Source of the DNA: Hungatella hathewayi
Lineage (GTDB): Bacteria > Bacillota > Clostridia > Lachnospirales > Lachnospiraceae
NCBI GenBank assembly: GCA_025149285.1
Contig: CP102274.1
Location: forward strand, 5,792,001-5,856,000
Reading direction: 5' to 3'
Length of the DNA: 64,000 bases
Part shown: positions 43,201 through 50,691 of the stretch, piece after piece
Position numbering within the stretch: position 1 is the stretch's first letter
Layout of the letters: every line of letters begins with the position of its first letter
Notes under the pieces: generated by a model
Databases searched by the model: none
What the model saw: the letters and a program-made list of their open reading frames with translations, nothing else
What the model was told of the DNA's origin: nothing
Translations under genes and position numbers: made by a program

Positions 43201-46200
43201 CTTATGGAGCTTTTGCCAGTGATCTGCCACTCTGCTGTAAATGGGGTGTAGTTGACCTCAATATTCCGCTGCATATAAAACGGGGTATCAAAGGTCTCGT
43301 ACATAAACTGCTGGATGTACTCTTTGTCGATCCATGTTGCACCCAGGCGCACCTCAATTTCCGAAGCGTCCAGGTCTTTGGGCTGGGCGGCGGTAAGGGC
43401 TTCCACATTGGCGGCGAAGGATGGGTCCTGCTGTGCGGCCCGCTGTGCCTGACGCAGCTTGCGGCGCACATTGCCGGACAGGTATTCGTCAGCGGTCACA
43501 TAATGGGGTGTGCCATCTTTCTCCACTTGTCCCGGTACACGGAAGATCACGCCTTGCAGCTCGGCAGCCAGTTCGTCGCTGGTCTTACCGGTCAGCTCCG
43601 ACATATATGCCATATCCACACAGGCTCTCTCCGCGATGGAAACGGCAAGGGCTTCACTGGCGGTATCCACGGTTTCCACCGCCTTGTGGGGCTTGATGGT
43701 CCGTTTGGTGAACATATCTGCCTTGCGCTCCAGCTTGCCGTCCTCGTCAATGACTTCCAGCGCGCAGAGCAGATAGTAGCTGGAATCATCGGCAAAGGCC
43801 AGCCGGTTCGCCCGGTCATTGATCAGGCCATATTTTGCGGAAAAGCTGTCATAGAGCCGGTTCAGTTCGGCCTGTTTATCCCGGATGGCGCTGTCCGGTG
43901 TGGCAGCGTCCATTTGCAGGTCAATGAGCTGCTGGACACATTCTCGCAGCCCCACCAGCCCTTGCACGCGGGCCTCGGCGGTGGCATTCAGGTCTGGGCG
44001 TACCATGCGGCTGTTTTCACGGAAATACACATCTCCGTCCACCACGGTATAGGAGTAGTTTTTCACATTGGGGTCGGCGGGGATGGAGGTGTCGATGGCT
44101 TCGCCCTCACCCAGCTCCGGCAGATCGGCTTCCTGATAAGTGCCGCGAATGTGCTTCACCGCATCGTGCAGCTGATCGGCAAGCTCCAGTCCCTCGATGG
44201 GATTCACGGTGTAGTCCATACCATGGGCGGTGCTTTCCGGTTCCTGTCGGCCCAGCACCATTTCCGGGTGGTCCAGGAAATAGCGGTTGATGGCAAAACC
44301 GTCCTCGGTCTGTCCGGTCTGCGTCCATTCCGGCACGATGTCCAGTGGACGGTCCCGCTTTTGCAGGAAGATGATGTCTGAAACCACCTCGGCACCGGCG
44401 TTCTTTTTGAAAGCGTCATTGGGCAGACGGATGGCTCCCAGCAGCTCAGCACGCTGGGCAAGATACCGGCGCACGGTGGAATCTTTGGCGTCCATCGTGT
44501 AGCGGCTGGTGACAAAGGCCACCACGCCTCCGGGACGCACCTGGTCGAGTGCTTTGGCGAAAAAGTAGTTGTGAATGCTGAAATTCAGCTTGTCATAGGC
44601 TTTGTCCCGAACCTGATACTGGCCGAAAGGCACATTACCGATGGCGAGGTCATAGAAATCCCGCCTGTCGGTGGTTTCAAACCCAGCCACAGTGATGTCG
44701 GCCTTGGGATAGAGCTGTTTTGCAATCCGTCCGCTGATGGAATCCAGCTCCACGCCATACAGACGACTGTTTCGCATTTTCTCCGGCAGCATACCGAAGA
44801 AGTTGCCCACACCGCAGGACGGCTCCAGAATGTTGCCGGTCTCAAAGCCCATGCGCCCCACCGCTTCATAGATGGCCTGGATAACCGTAGGGCTGGTGTA
44901 GTGGGCGTTCAGGGTGGAGCTTCTGGCGGCAGCATATTCCTCCGGGGTCAGCAGCTCTTTCAGCTGGGCATATTCCGCAGCCCATGCGGGTTTCTCCGGG
45001 TCAAAGGCATCAGCAAGACCGCCCCAGCCCACATAGCGGGAAAGGATTTCCTGCTGCTCCGGCGTTGCCTGTCCGGTGGTTTCTTCCAGATGTTTCAGCA
45101 GTTTGATTGCTTCGATATTGGCCTGGAACTTGGCTTTCGGACCGCCTTCGCCCAAATGTGCATCGGTAATACGGAAGTTCTGTGCATTGTGGCGCAGGTT
45201 AGCCTTGTATTCCTCATAAGAAGCTTCCTCGGCAGCTCTGGCATTGGGGAAGGTCTGCCACTGGCCGTTTACCGGAATGGAAACCGGGTGTTCGTCCAGC
45301 ACTTCCTCAAAGGTTTTCTCCGGCTCTGTCACAGGGGCTGGTGGCTCTGGCTCCTCGATATGCAGCCGTTCCACCACCACATCATAAGGCAGATTGTTCT
45401 TGTCGCCAGGATAGACGGCCACGGTCTCGGAATGGAAGGCCGGGGATTCGGCAGACGGTTGGGGCTGTTCCTGTCCAAAGCCATCCAGCTGACGGGCATA
45501 CATCCCGCGCAGCAAAGGCGCAACCTCATCCCAGCGAATATACAGCACAGCCAGACGCTTTTCCTCTGCGTCCAGGACTTCCAGCTCCATGCCCTGTGCC
45601 GTGGTACGGTAATCGGCAATATCACCGGTCTCCAGATCCAGCGTCTCGATCTCACGGGGATAGGCTCTGCTCAGCCAGTAGGCGATCTCACTGTTGCTCC
45701 TGCCGGATTGCAGCAGCGTGGAAACCTGTTTTTTATCTGCTTCATCCATCAGTCCATGGGCCAATACATCCCGCAAGTCCTGATCTGCCTTGTCCGGGTC
45801 AATGGGAAGAAACTCGGTATAGTAAGCATTGCGGCGGTCTGCCCGAAGCAACTGCTCGAACTGTTCTTTGCGCTCTGCCCGGTAGATGGGATATACCATG
45901 CCGGTGGGCAGAAGCTGCACGGTGTCATCCCGCAGCTCGGTGATCTGATAGGCGTCATCCTCGATATACACGGTATCTCCCACGGCATAGACCGGGGTAG
46001 CAGGGTCATAGGAGGTTCTTTGCGGAATAGGGCTGCGAACGGCGTCATATTCCTCATCGGAAATGGAAACCTCGGAAGTCTGTTCTGCCTCAGCAGCTGC
46101 AATCTGCTCTGCATCCGACATTACTCGCTGGATAAACGGGTCATTGTCCAGTTTTTCCGGGTCTGCCACCTGGCCATTGACGATCCCTCTTTCCTCCAAG

Positions 46201-49200
46201 GCTTCCCGGATGGCGATAGGGTCGATGTTGTCAAAACGGTCCTGTTCTTCTTCGGTATAGAACCTGTCCTCCTGAATAAGCTGGGCAAGCCTGCGCTGTA
46301 CCTTGGGCCAAGGCAGCTGCATTTCCTCCGGGCTGCCGGCACGGACAACAAACAGGCTGTTACTGCCGCCGTATTCCTGAGCCAGCCATGCGGCGGTGTC
46401 TTTCTCCCTTGCATGGTCCTTCATATAGCGGACAACGGCGTGTTTACTCTCGATATTGCCGTTCCATGCACAAAGGGCAGAATCAATATCTTCCTGAGAG
46501 AGAGGACGCAGCAGCTCATGGAGTTTGGGATAGGTTTCGTCTGCCACTTCCCGGTGCAGCCACTGGCGAAACTCCGGCACATCAGAGAACAGGCGGATCA
46601 GCTCTATATCGTGGGAATCAAGAATGGTGCGGCGCACAGCAGCATTACACTCGATCATAGCGTTTTCATAATCACTATGGCCGCAGGCGTTGCGGTATCT
46701 GGTGTCCTGGGTAACAGCTTCCATCACGATGGGCTTGTATTTCTCATACAGTTCCCGAATCGTAGGGGTTGCCTGTTCCGGCTCCATATCCCGGAACACT
46801 CTGGTTCCATCTGCGCCAAACTCTGCTTCCTGAGCATTGATGTGCTGTTCTGCCTCATGGTCGATGGAGAGCATGGAATACTCCTGACGCTCTCTGCCGC
46901 CCTCCGGGACAGCGGAAATAGTTACATCATGCTGATCCCGCAGATGTTCTACAACCTGCTCCAGCCGGTTTGCCGGAAAGCCGCACATTTCCACACGGCC
47001 ACCGCCGGGGATAGCGCGGGTCGTGAGATGGAAGTCCAGCTCCGCAGCGGCAGTTTTGGCATCTTCACCATACAGTTCAAAGAAATCGCCCATCTGATAG
47101 AGAACTATGTCATCCGAGTGACGCTCCTTGACCCCGTTGTATTCCCATATCTCCGGGGTCGGCTGCTGGGCTTGCAGGGCATCTTCTTCGGCCAGCGCTT
47201 TTTCTGCCTGGATTTTGTCATACTGCGCCTGTTCCTGTTCAGTGAGATAGCGTCCCTTTTGAATCAGGCCGGTAATCCGTTTGGCAACTTTCTCCCATGT
47301 GAAATGCATATCCGGGCAGCCGTCTTTTTTATAGTGCAGACCCTTTCCATCGTGATCTTCATTACTGCCCATAGCGCCGGACAGGGCGTGAGAGTGACCG
47401 CCGATGCCGTACTCAGATTTCAGGAAATCCACCTTTTCCTTATCCGTATGGGGATTTTTGAAAAAGGTGAAAATGCGGCCCTTGCCGCCCTCGATACCGC
47501 TGCCGCCGGTCATGGCTGCGTCGATCTCGTCCTCTGTGATGAACTGCTTGACCGCAGGAACATCTTGCATTTCAGACGAAAAACTCTTGCGGGGCAGGGA
47601 CAGGTCTTGCAGACTTTCCCAAATCTCTCTCGGTTTGTGGTAATGGAACCGCAGCAACTCCCGATCCTGCTGGTAGGCCGTCCAGAAAGCAGCGTATTCT
47701 TCCGCAAGGGTCTGGCGGAACTCCGGGCTATTCAGCTGTTCAGTAAGCCATGCGGTTTCTTCCGGGAACCCGGTCCTCTGAATACCGGACAGACAGGACA
47801 GATACCCGGAATCTCTGGCTTTATCGCTGAAATCGTGGTACAAATGCCAAAGTTTTTCCGCAAGGAGGGAGCGTTCATAGCCTGCCGCTTCTGCAAGCTC
47901 CACATTGGAGGCAAACTGGCCACTCTCCAAAAGCTCCCCGATACGCTCTGCGGCGCTCTCCCAGGAAATGACCTTGGCAGACCTGTCATAACGGACAGAC
48001 TTCCCATGAGAAAGATGGATACCATCCTCGGCATACCATGCGCTCACGCTGCCAAGGCCATTGCCGCCGTGATACAGCGTTTTCAGTATCTCGGCAATCT
48101 CAGCGGTGGTTTTCTGCTTTTCAAAGGCTGCAACCACGCGCTCTCTCTGGCGGTCTGTATTGCCGCCCAAACGCAGCACATGGTCAATATCATTTTGGGC
48201 AAAAGAAAAAGCAGAGGATGTATGCGCTACATTCTCTGCCTCATCTATAGATTGGATCTGTTCTGCTTCGGAGAGGAACAGGTTTAGGGTCAGCTGTTGA
48301 TAAGCTCCGCCATCAGGATCTCCTCTGCCTGTGCTTTGCAGGTATTCATCAGCCCCACCCACTTCATGGGATCGCTGGCTTTCAGTTGCTCGGTGGCTCC
48401 CGCTTCTTTCGCCAGCTGGGGCATCATCTGCTCCAGTCTGCTCTGGGCGGTCTCGTCGATCTCCAGAAGGTGCTGGTACAACTTCTCGCTCAGCAGCATC
48501 TGGTTGTAGAGGATGGGACGGTGTTCTTTCAGGTAGGTTTTCCTCATCCTGCCGTACTTGCCCAGGGGTTTCTCCGGCTGCTGGCTCAGCTTCAGGTCGG
48601 GAATCAGATAGTCTCCGTTCTGGATGTAGGTCATGGGATTGTTCATCTTGCTTACTCCTTTCTTGGTTGGCTTCGCGCTCTGCATTTCGGACGGTAACGC
48701 CGATCTGCCGCAGCACCTGCTGGTTGATCTGGCTGACCGCTGTTCCCAGCGCCCCGATGGTGGACGGGGTATTGAAATCAAAGATCGCCATGAAATCTTC
48801 GTGGTCGAAGTAGCGTTCCGGCTCCAGTCCGCAGCGGGACATCAATGCGTAAGTGATGCTGACGGTGGCGGCTGCCTTGAACTGCACTCCGATGTTATAC
48901 TCATCATATTCCTCCAAAAAGGAACCGTCAACGATGTAGAAGAAGTCCTGCTGATGCTCCGTCCAGTATTCCTCAGCCAGTTTCCCGGCTACCTCGGTAA
49001 GTTGTCCGGCAAGGTCATCGCCGGAAACATCATAGGTACGCTCCAGCATGGCCTGCACGGAATCAAGATGGCGCTCCTCCAGCTGCCACAGCCAAGGGGT
49101 ACGGGAATGTTCACGGGTTCCGGTGTCGGAAATATCGAACACATAGCGCAGGCGGGGTCTGTCCCCGGAATCATCCACCAGAGCGATCCCCTTGGAACCG

Positions 49201-49418
49201 CGCCTTACATATCGGCCCATCTTTTCATTCCACAGGTCGTACTCTGCACAGGCGGTAGCGTCCGGGCGTTGGGCATAGATCAGCAGCTGTTCATGGAATG
49301 GATACTTGTAAAGGCGGGCAGCGGTGGTCAGAAATCCCGCCCATTCCTGCCAGCTGCCTGTGAGCTGGGTTGCCACATGGTCGGCCATCTGCCGGTAAAA
49401 TTCTGTTTTGGATGGCAT
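40269..49418 (-). CDS. giant polyvalent ICE protein: ArdC-like N-terminus, MutS-I-like module, N6-methylase, SNF2 helicase
   Basis: 3049 residues. In order: ArdC-like ssDNA-binding N-terminus (1-250, with AARLYKYPFHEQLLIYAQRP); a charged linker (258-376) that overlaps tnpV; a segment near 765-840 resembling the MutS mismatch-recognition domain (LYQMGDFFELYGEDA); an N6-adenine methylase with ILEPSCGVGNFFG near 1530 and GNVPF near 1592 in place of NPPF/Y; an SNF2 helicase with HEVGAGKTF near 2205, VDEAHNYKN near 2367 and QRKGRIERQGN near 2715. Such proteins travel in the recipient and are thought to protect and process incoming DNA; details are unproved. AAAGGAGG precedes the ATG. The frame is open throughout. 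Confidence 0.85.
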   Translation of the reverse strand: MPSKTEFYRQMADHVATQLTGSWQEWAGFLTTAARLYKYPFHEQLLIYAQRPDATACAEYDLWNEKMGRYVRRGSKGIALVDDSGDRPRLRYVFDISDTGTREHSRTPWLWQLEERHLDSVQAMLERTYDVSGDDLAGQLTEVAGKLAEEYWTEHQQDFFYIVDGSFLEEYDEYNIGVQFKAAATVSITYALMSRCGLEPERYFDHEDFMAIFDFNTPSTIGALGTAVSQINQQVLRQIGVTVRNAEREANQERSKQDEQSHDLHPERRLSDSRPEAEPAAGETPGQVRQDEENLPERTPSHPLQPDAAEREVVPAPSGDRRDRPEQTGADDAPAGERSGSHRATESQRSHEVGGADEYLQSTGRGDPDGGAYQQLTLNLFLSEAEQIQSIDEAENVAHTSSAFSFAQNDIDHVLRLGGNTDRQRERVVAAFEKQKTTAEIAEILKTLYHGGNGLGSVSAWYAEDGIHLSHGKSVRYDRSAKVISWESAAERIGELLESGQFASNVELAEAAGYERSLLAEKLWHLYHDFSDKARDSGYLSCLSGIQRTGFPEETAWLTEQLNSPEFRQTLAEEYAAFWTAYQQDRELLRFHYHKPREIWESLQDLSLPRKSFSSEMQDVPAVKQFITEDEIDAAMTGGSGIEGGKGRIFTFFKNPHTDKEKVDFLKSEYGIGGHSHALSGAMGSNEDHDGKGLHYKKDGCPDMHFTWEKVAKRITGLIQKGRYLTEQEQAQYDKIQAEKALAEEDALQAQQPTPEIWEYNGVKERHSDDIVLYQMGDFFELYGEDAKTAAAELDFHLTTRAIPGGGRVEMCGFPANRLEQVVEHLRDQHDVTISAVPEGGRERQEYSMLSIDHEAEQHINAQEAEFGADGTRVFRDMEPEQATPTIRELYEKYKPIVMEAVTQDTRYRNACGHSDYENAMIECNAAVRRTILDSHDIELIRLFSDVPEFRQWLHREVADETYPKLHELLRPLSQEDIDSALCAWNGNIESKHAVVRYMKDHAREKDTAAWLAQEYGGSNSLFVVRAGSPEEMQLPWPKVQRRLAQLIQEDRFYTEEEQDRFDNIDPIAIREALEERGIVNGQVADPEKLDNDPFIQRVMSDAEQIAAAEAEQTSEVSISDEEYDAVRSPIPQRTSYDPATPVYAVGDTVYIEDDAYQITELRDDTVQLLPTGMVYPIYRAERKEQFEQLLRADRRNAYYTEFLPIDPDKADQDLRDVLAHGLMDEADKKQVSTLLQSGRSNSEIAYWLSRAYPREIETLDLETGDIADYRTTAQGMELEVLDAEEKRLAVLYIRWDEVAPLLRGMYARQLDGFGQEQPQPSAESPAFHSETVAVYPGDKNNLPYDVVVERLHIEEPEPPAPVTEPEKTFEEVLDEHPVSIPVNGQWQTFPNARAAEEASYEEYKANLRHNAQNFRITDAHLGEGGPKAKFQANIEAIKLLKHLEETTGQATPEQQEILSRYVGWGGLADAFDPEKPAWAAEYAQLKELLTPEEYAAARSSTLNAHYTSPTVIQAIYEAVGRMGFETGNILEPSCGVGNFFGMLPEKMRNSRLYGVELDSISGRIAKQLYPKADITVAGFETTDRRDFYDLAIGNVPFGQYQVRDKAYDKLNFSIHNYFFAKALDQVRPGGVVAFVTSRYTMDAKDSTVRRYLAQRAELLGAIRLPNDAFKKNAGAEVVSDIIFLQKRDRPLDIVPEWTQTGQTEDGFAINRYFLDHPEMVLGRQEPESTAHGMDYTVNPIEGLELADQLHDAVKHIRGTYQEADLPELGEGEAIDTSIPADPNVKNYSYTVVDGDVYFRENSRMVRPDLNATAEARVQGLVGLRECVQQLIDLQMDAATPDSAIRDKQAELNRLYDSFSAKYGLINDRANRLAFADDSSYYLLCALEVIDEDGKLERKADMFTKRTIKPHKAVETVDTASEALAVSIAERACVDMAYMSELTGKTSDELAAELQGVIFRVPGQVEKDGTPHYVTADEYLSGNVRRKLRQAQRAAQQDPSFAANVEALTAAQPKDLDASEIEVRLGATWIDKEYIQQFMYETFDTPFYMQRNIEVNYTPFTAEWQITGKSSISQNNVAAYTTYGTSRANAYKILEDSLNLRDVRIYDTVEDADGRERRVLNAKETTLAAQKQQAIRDAFKDWIWKDPDRRQALVRQYNEEMNSTRPREYDGGHITFGGMNPAITLREHQKNAIAHVLYGGNTLLAHEVGAGKTFEMVAAAMESKRLGLCQKSLFVVPNHLTEQWASEFLRLYPSANILVTTKKDFETHNRKKFCARIATGDYDAIIMGHSQFEKIPISRERQERLLYEQIDEITEGIAEVQASGGERFTVKQLERTRKSLEARLEKLQAESRKDDVVTFEQLGVDRLFVDEAHNYKNLFLYTKMRNVAGLSTSDAQKSSDMFAKCRYMDEITGNRGVIFATGTPVSNSMTELYTMQRYLQYDRLQELNMTHFDCWASRFGETVTALELAPEGTGYRARTRFSKFFNLPELMNLFKEVADIKTADQLNLPTPEVEYHNIVAQPTEHQQEMVKALSERASEVHRGSVDPSVDNMLKITSDGRKLGLDQRIINQLLPDEPGTKVNQCVDNIMQIWRDGDADKLTQLVFCDISTPQAAPYKKAAKQLDNPLLHGLEEAIPLDEPEPAFTIYEDIRQKLIAQGMPADQIAFIHEANTEVRKKELFSKVRTGQVRVLLGSTAKMGAGTNVQDRLVALHDLDCPWRPGDLAQRKGRIERQGNQNPLVHVYRYVTEGTFDAYLWQTVENKQKFISQIMTSKSPVRSCDDVDETALSFAEIKALCAGDPRIKERMDLDVEVAKLKLMKADHQSKQYRLEDQLLKYFPQEIETNKGYIQGFEVDLETLVAHPHPADGFAGMEIRGDVLTDKENAGAALLDACKEVKTSDPVQIGSYRGFIMSVEFEAWKQEYTLLLKGQMTHRATLGTDPRGNLTRIDNALAQMPQRLEAVKNQLENLYQQQAAAKEEVGKPFPFEDDLRIKSARLVELDTLLNIDGKGHAQPETVAAKSARPSVLDSLKRPVPPRSPEKKPKQHEEVR
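48290..48646 (-). CDS. tnpV: TnpV, encoded inside the giant gene in a second frame
   Basis: 118 residues, same strand as the giant gene but shifted by one base. MTYIQNGDYLIPDLKL, GKYGRMRKTYLKEHRP and DPMKWVGLMNTCKAQAEEIL are the conserved blocks of TnpV proteins known from Tn4451-type elements. ATG 48646 has AAAGGAG 8 bp upstream, a real internal ribosome site. The giant protein's residues 258-376 over this stretch are only a low-complexity Glu/Arg/Asp/Gly linker, so this frame carries the selectable information. Function of TnpV is not established. Confidence 0.75.
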   Translation of the reverse strand: MNNPMTYIQNGDYLIPDLKLSQQPEKPLGKYGRMRKTYLKEHRPILYNQMLLSEKLYQHLLEIDETAQSRLEQMMPQLAKEAGATEQLKASDPMKWVGLMNTCKAQAEEILMAELINS

Positions 49419-49448
49419 GGTGTTTTGTCCTCCTTTCAGTTTTGGGTA

Positions 49449-49484
49449 AAAGAAAAGCAGGAAACCTTGAAAGATTTCCTGCTG
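49449..49484 (-). terminator. intrinsic terminator of the methyltransferase cassette
   Basis: GCAGGAAA (49457-49464) pairs with TTTCCTGC (49475-49482), followed on the minus strand by TTTTCTTTT. It separates the cassette from the giant gene, which needs its own start downstream. Confidence 0.8.
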
Positions 49485-49500
49485 CTTATACGTTTATTAC

Positions 49501-50124
49501 CTATTTTTTTGCCAGAATACAGATATGATGTTTTTTGTTTTTATGATCGATGGTGATTTCTGAAAATCCTGCTTCAGTTAGAAAAAATTCTAACTGCTCT
49601 ACAGTATAAATTTTCATGTTGTCAATGATTTTCAACCACTTATCATCCGCTTTATTTGTACCATCGGATTCATTCACAATTAAAAAACAGCCACCTTTTT
49701 TGAGGATTCGGTACACCTCTTTAAAACTTTCAAGAGGTCCTGGCCAGAAATATACGGTTTCAAATGCTGTAGCCAAATCAAAAGTGTCTGCACTAAAAGG
49801 AAGATTCAAAACATTTGCATGAGTAACCTGCAATCTTCCGTTTTTAATCGCTTGCTGATTGAACTGTTTTGTTTTTTGGACAGAAACCTCAGAGTAATCT
49901 AAAGCATGCACCGTTGCAGCCGGAAATCGCTTTAATAATTCTGCTGCATTTCGCCCACCTCCACACCCCAGATCTATGATTTTAGATGGGTGCAATTTTG
50001 TAATATGCTCCATCCCCCAATCCGAAACAGCAGCGTGGCCTTTATTCATACTTTTCACCATAAGTTCGCCCAGCAAGCCTTCTGGTTTTCTTGTGCTATT
50101 AAATAATTTTTTTACAATTCCCAT
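49501..50124 (-). CDS. class I SAM methyltransferase in a DtxR-box cassette
   Basis: About 207 residues. Motif I is IIDLGCGGGRN (49-59), followed by ALDYSEVSV, the LPFSADTFDLATAFETVYFW segment and FLIVNESDG. UbiE/MenG-like overall. ATG 50124 is taken as the start, because the open frame upstream of it overlaps the stop of the small membrane protein gene. It forms a two-gene unit under a DtxR-type palindrome; methylation of a siderophore-related or metal-related substrate is possible but unproved. Confidence 0.82.
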   Translation of the reverse strand: MGIVKKLFNSTRKPEGLLGELMVKSMNKGHAAVSDWGMEHITKLHPSKIIDLGCGGGRNAAELLKRFPAATVHALDYSEVSVQKTKQFNQQAIKNGRLQVTHANVLNLPFSADTFDLATAFETVYFWPGPLESFKEVYRILKKGGCFLIVNESDGTNKADDKWLKIIDNMKIYTVEQLEFFLTEAGFSEITIDHKNKKHHICILAKK

Positions 50125-50153
50125 TTCCCATTTCCAACCCGTTCTTGATATAT

Positions 50154-50381
50154 TTATATCTTTTTCCTGTATTCGATTCCTAAAATAAACAACCCAGTGA
50201 TAAATATGATTAAAAAACAACCGATGGGAACAGCAATACCATGTTCAAGCATGGTACAAATCAATCTGCCCGGTGGTGTTATCCAACTCGTTACGGGATT
50301 TAAGATACAAGCCACCAGCAGAATAACAATGCCAATCGTTCCACTCAAAGTTAAAAAACCGCCAATTAGTGTTTTTTTCAT
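50154..50381 (-). CDS. small two-helix membrane protein of the DtxR-box cassette
   Basis: 75 residues with two hydrophobic spans (LSGTIGIVILLVACIL and AVPIGCFLIIFITGLFILGI) and a short loop containing WITPPGRL. No family recalled. AGAGGTAG precedes the ATG. First gene after the palindrome at 50418-50433, 29 bp ahead of the methyltransferase start. Confidence 0.6.
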   Translation of the reverse strand: MKKTLIGGFLTLSGTIGIVILLVACILNPVTSWITPPGRLICTMLEHGIAVPIGCFLIIFITGLFILGIEYRKKI

Positions 50382-50417
50382 AGCATCTACCTCTTTTTAT
50401 ATCCGAAGATATTACCA

Positions 50418-50466
50418 GTTAGCATTAACTAACTATAAATATACCACAACAGTCAGTAATTATCAA
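50418..50466 (-). promoter_or_regulatory. promoter with DtxR-like box, second copy
   Basis: Minus-strand TTGATA (50461-50466), 17 bp, TATATT (50438-50443). Just downstream is GTTAGC-ATTA-ACTAAC (50418-50433), in the position of the transcription start. It matches GTTAGC-ACGA-GCTAAC at 23405-23420 at 13 of 16 positions and lies in the same place relative to the -10. The flanking AGTTAG/CTAACT arms make a perfect 6-bp inverted repeat. Confidence 0.65.
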
Positions 50467-50474
50467 GTATTTGC

Positions 50475-50690
50475 TTATTCATCAAAATCCGGGTACAGTT
50501 CCAGCTGGGAAAACTCGGCGTCGCTCATAGCCTGGAGCTTCATCAGGGCGCTGTCCGTCAGCTCCCGCAGTTCCGTTTCCTCCGGCGAAAGTTCGCCGCG
50601 CATCTCGGTCAGAGCCTCCATCAGCCCGGTGCGGCTGCCGGTGTTGTAAATGCACATCAGGTTCATTTCCTCAAAAGTAAAGTTTCCCAT
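50475..50690 (-). CDS. transposon-transfer assisting protein (TTRAP family)
   Basis: 71 residues, acidic, beginning MGNFTFEEMNLMCIYNTGSR followed by TGLMEALTEM: the signature of the TTRAP family found only on Firmicute ICEs. It ends with an acidic LELYPDFDE. It starts 1 bp after the primase gene stop, so it is coupled to it. Its role in transfer is by association. Confidence 0.85.
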   Translation of the reverse strand: MGNFTFEEMNLMCIYNTGSRTGLMEALTEMRGELSPEETELRELTDSALMKLQAMSDAEFSQLELYPDFDE

Positions 50691-50691
50691 A

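Noticed and set aside
44571..48287. A 1238-codon open frame on the plus strand opposite the giant gene
   Set aside because: It is antisense to a clear methylase/helicase gene, has no known motif and no suitable ribosome site. GC-rich codon use in the true frame leaves the opposite frame without stops.
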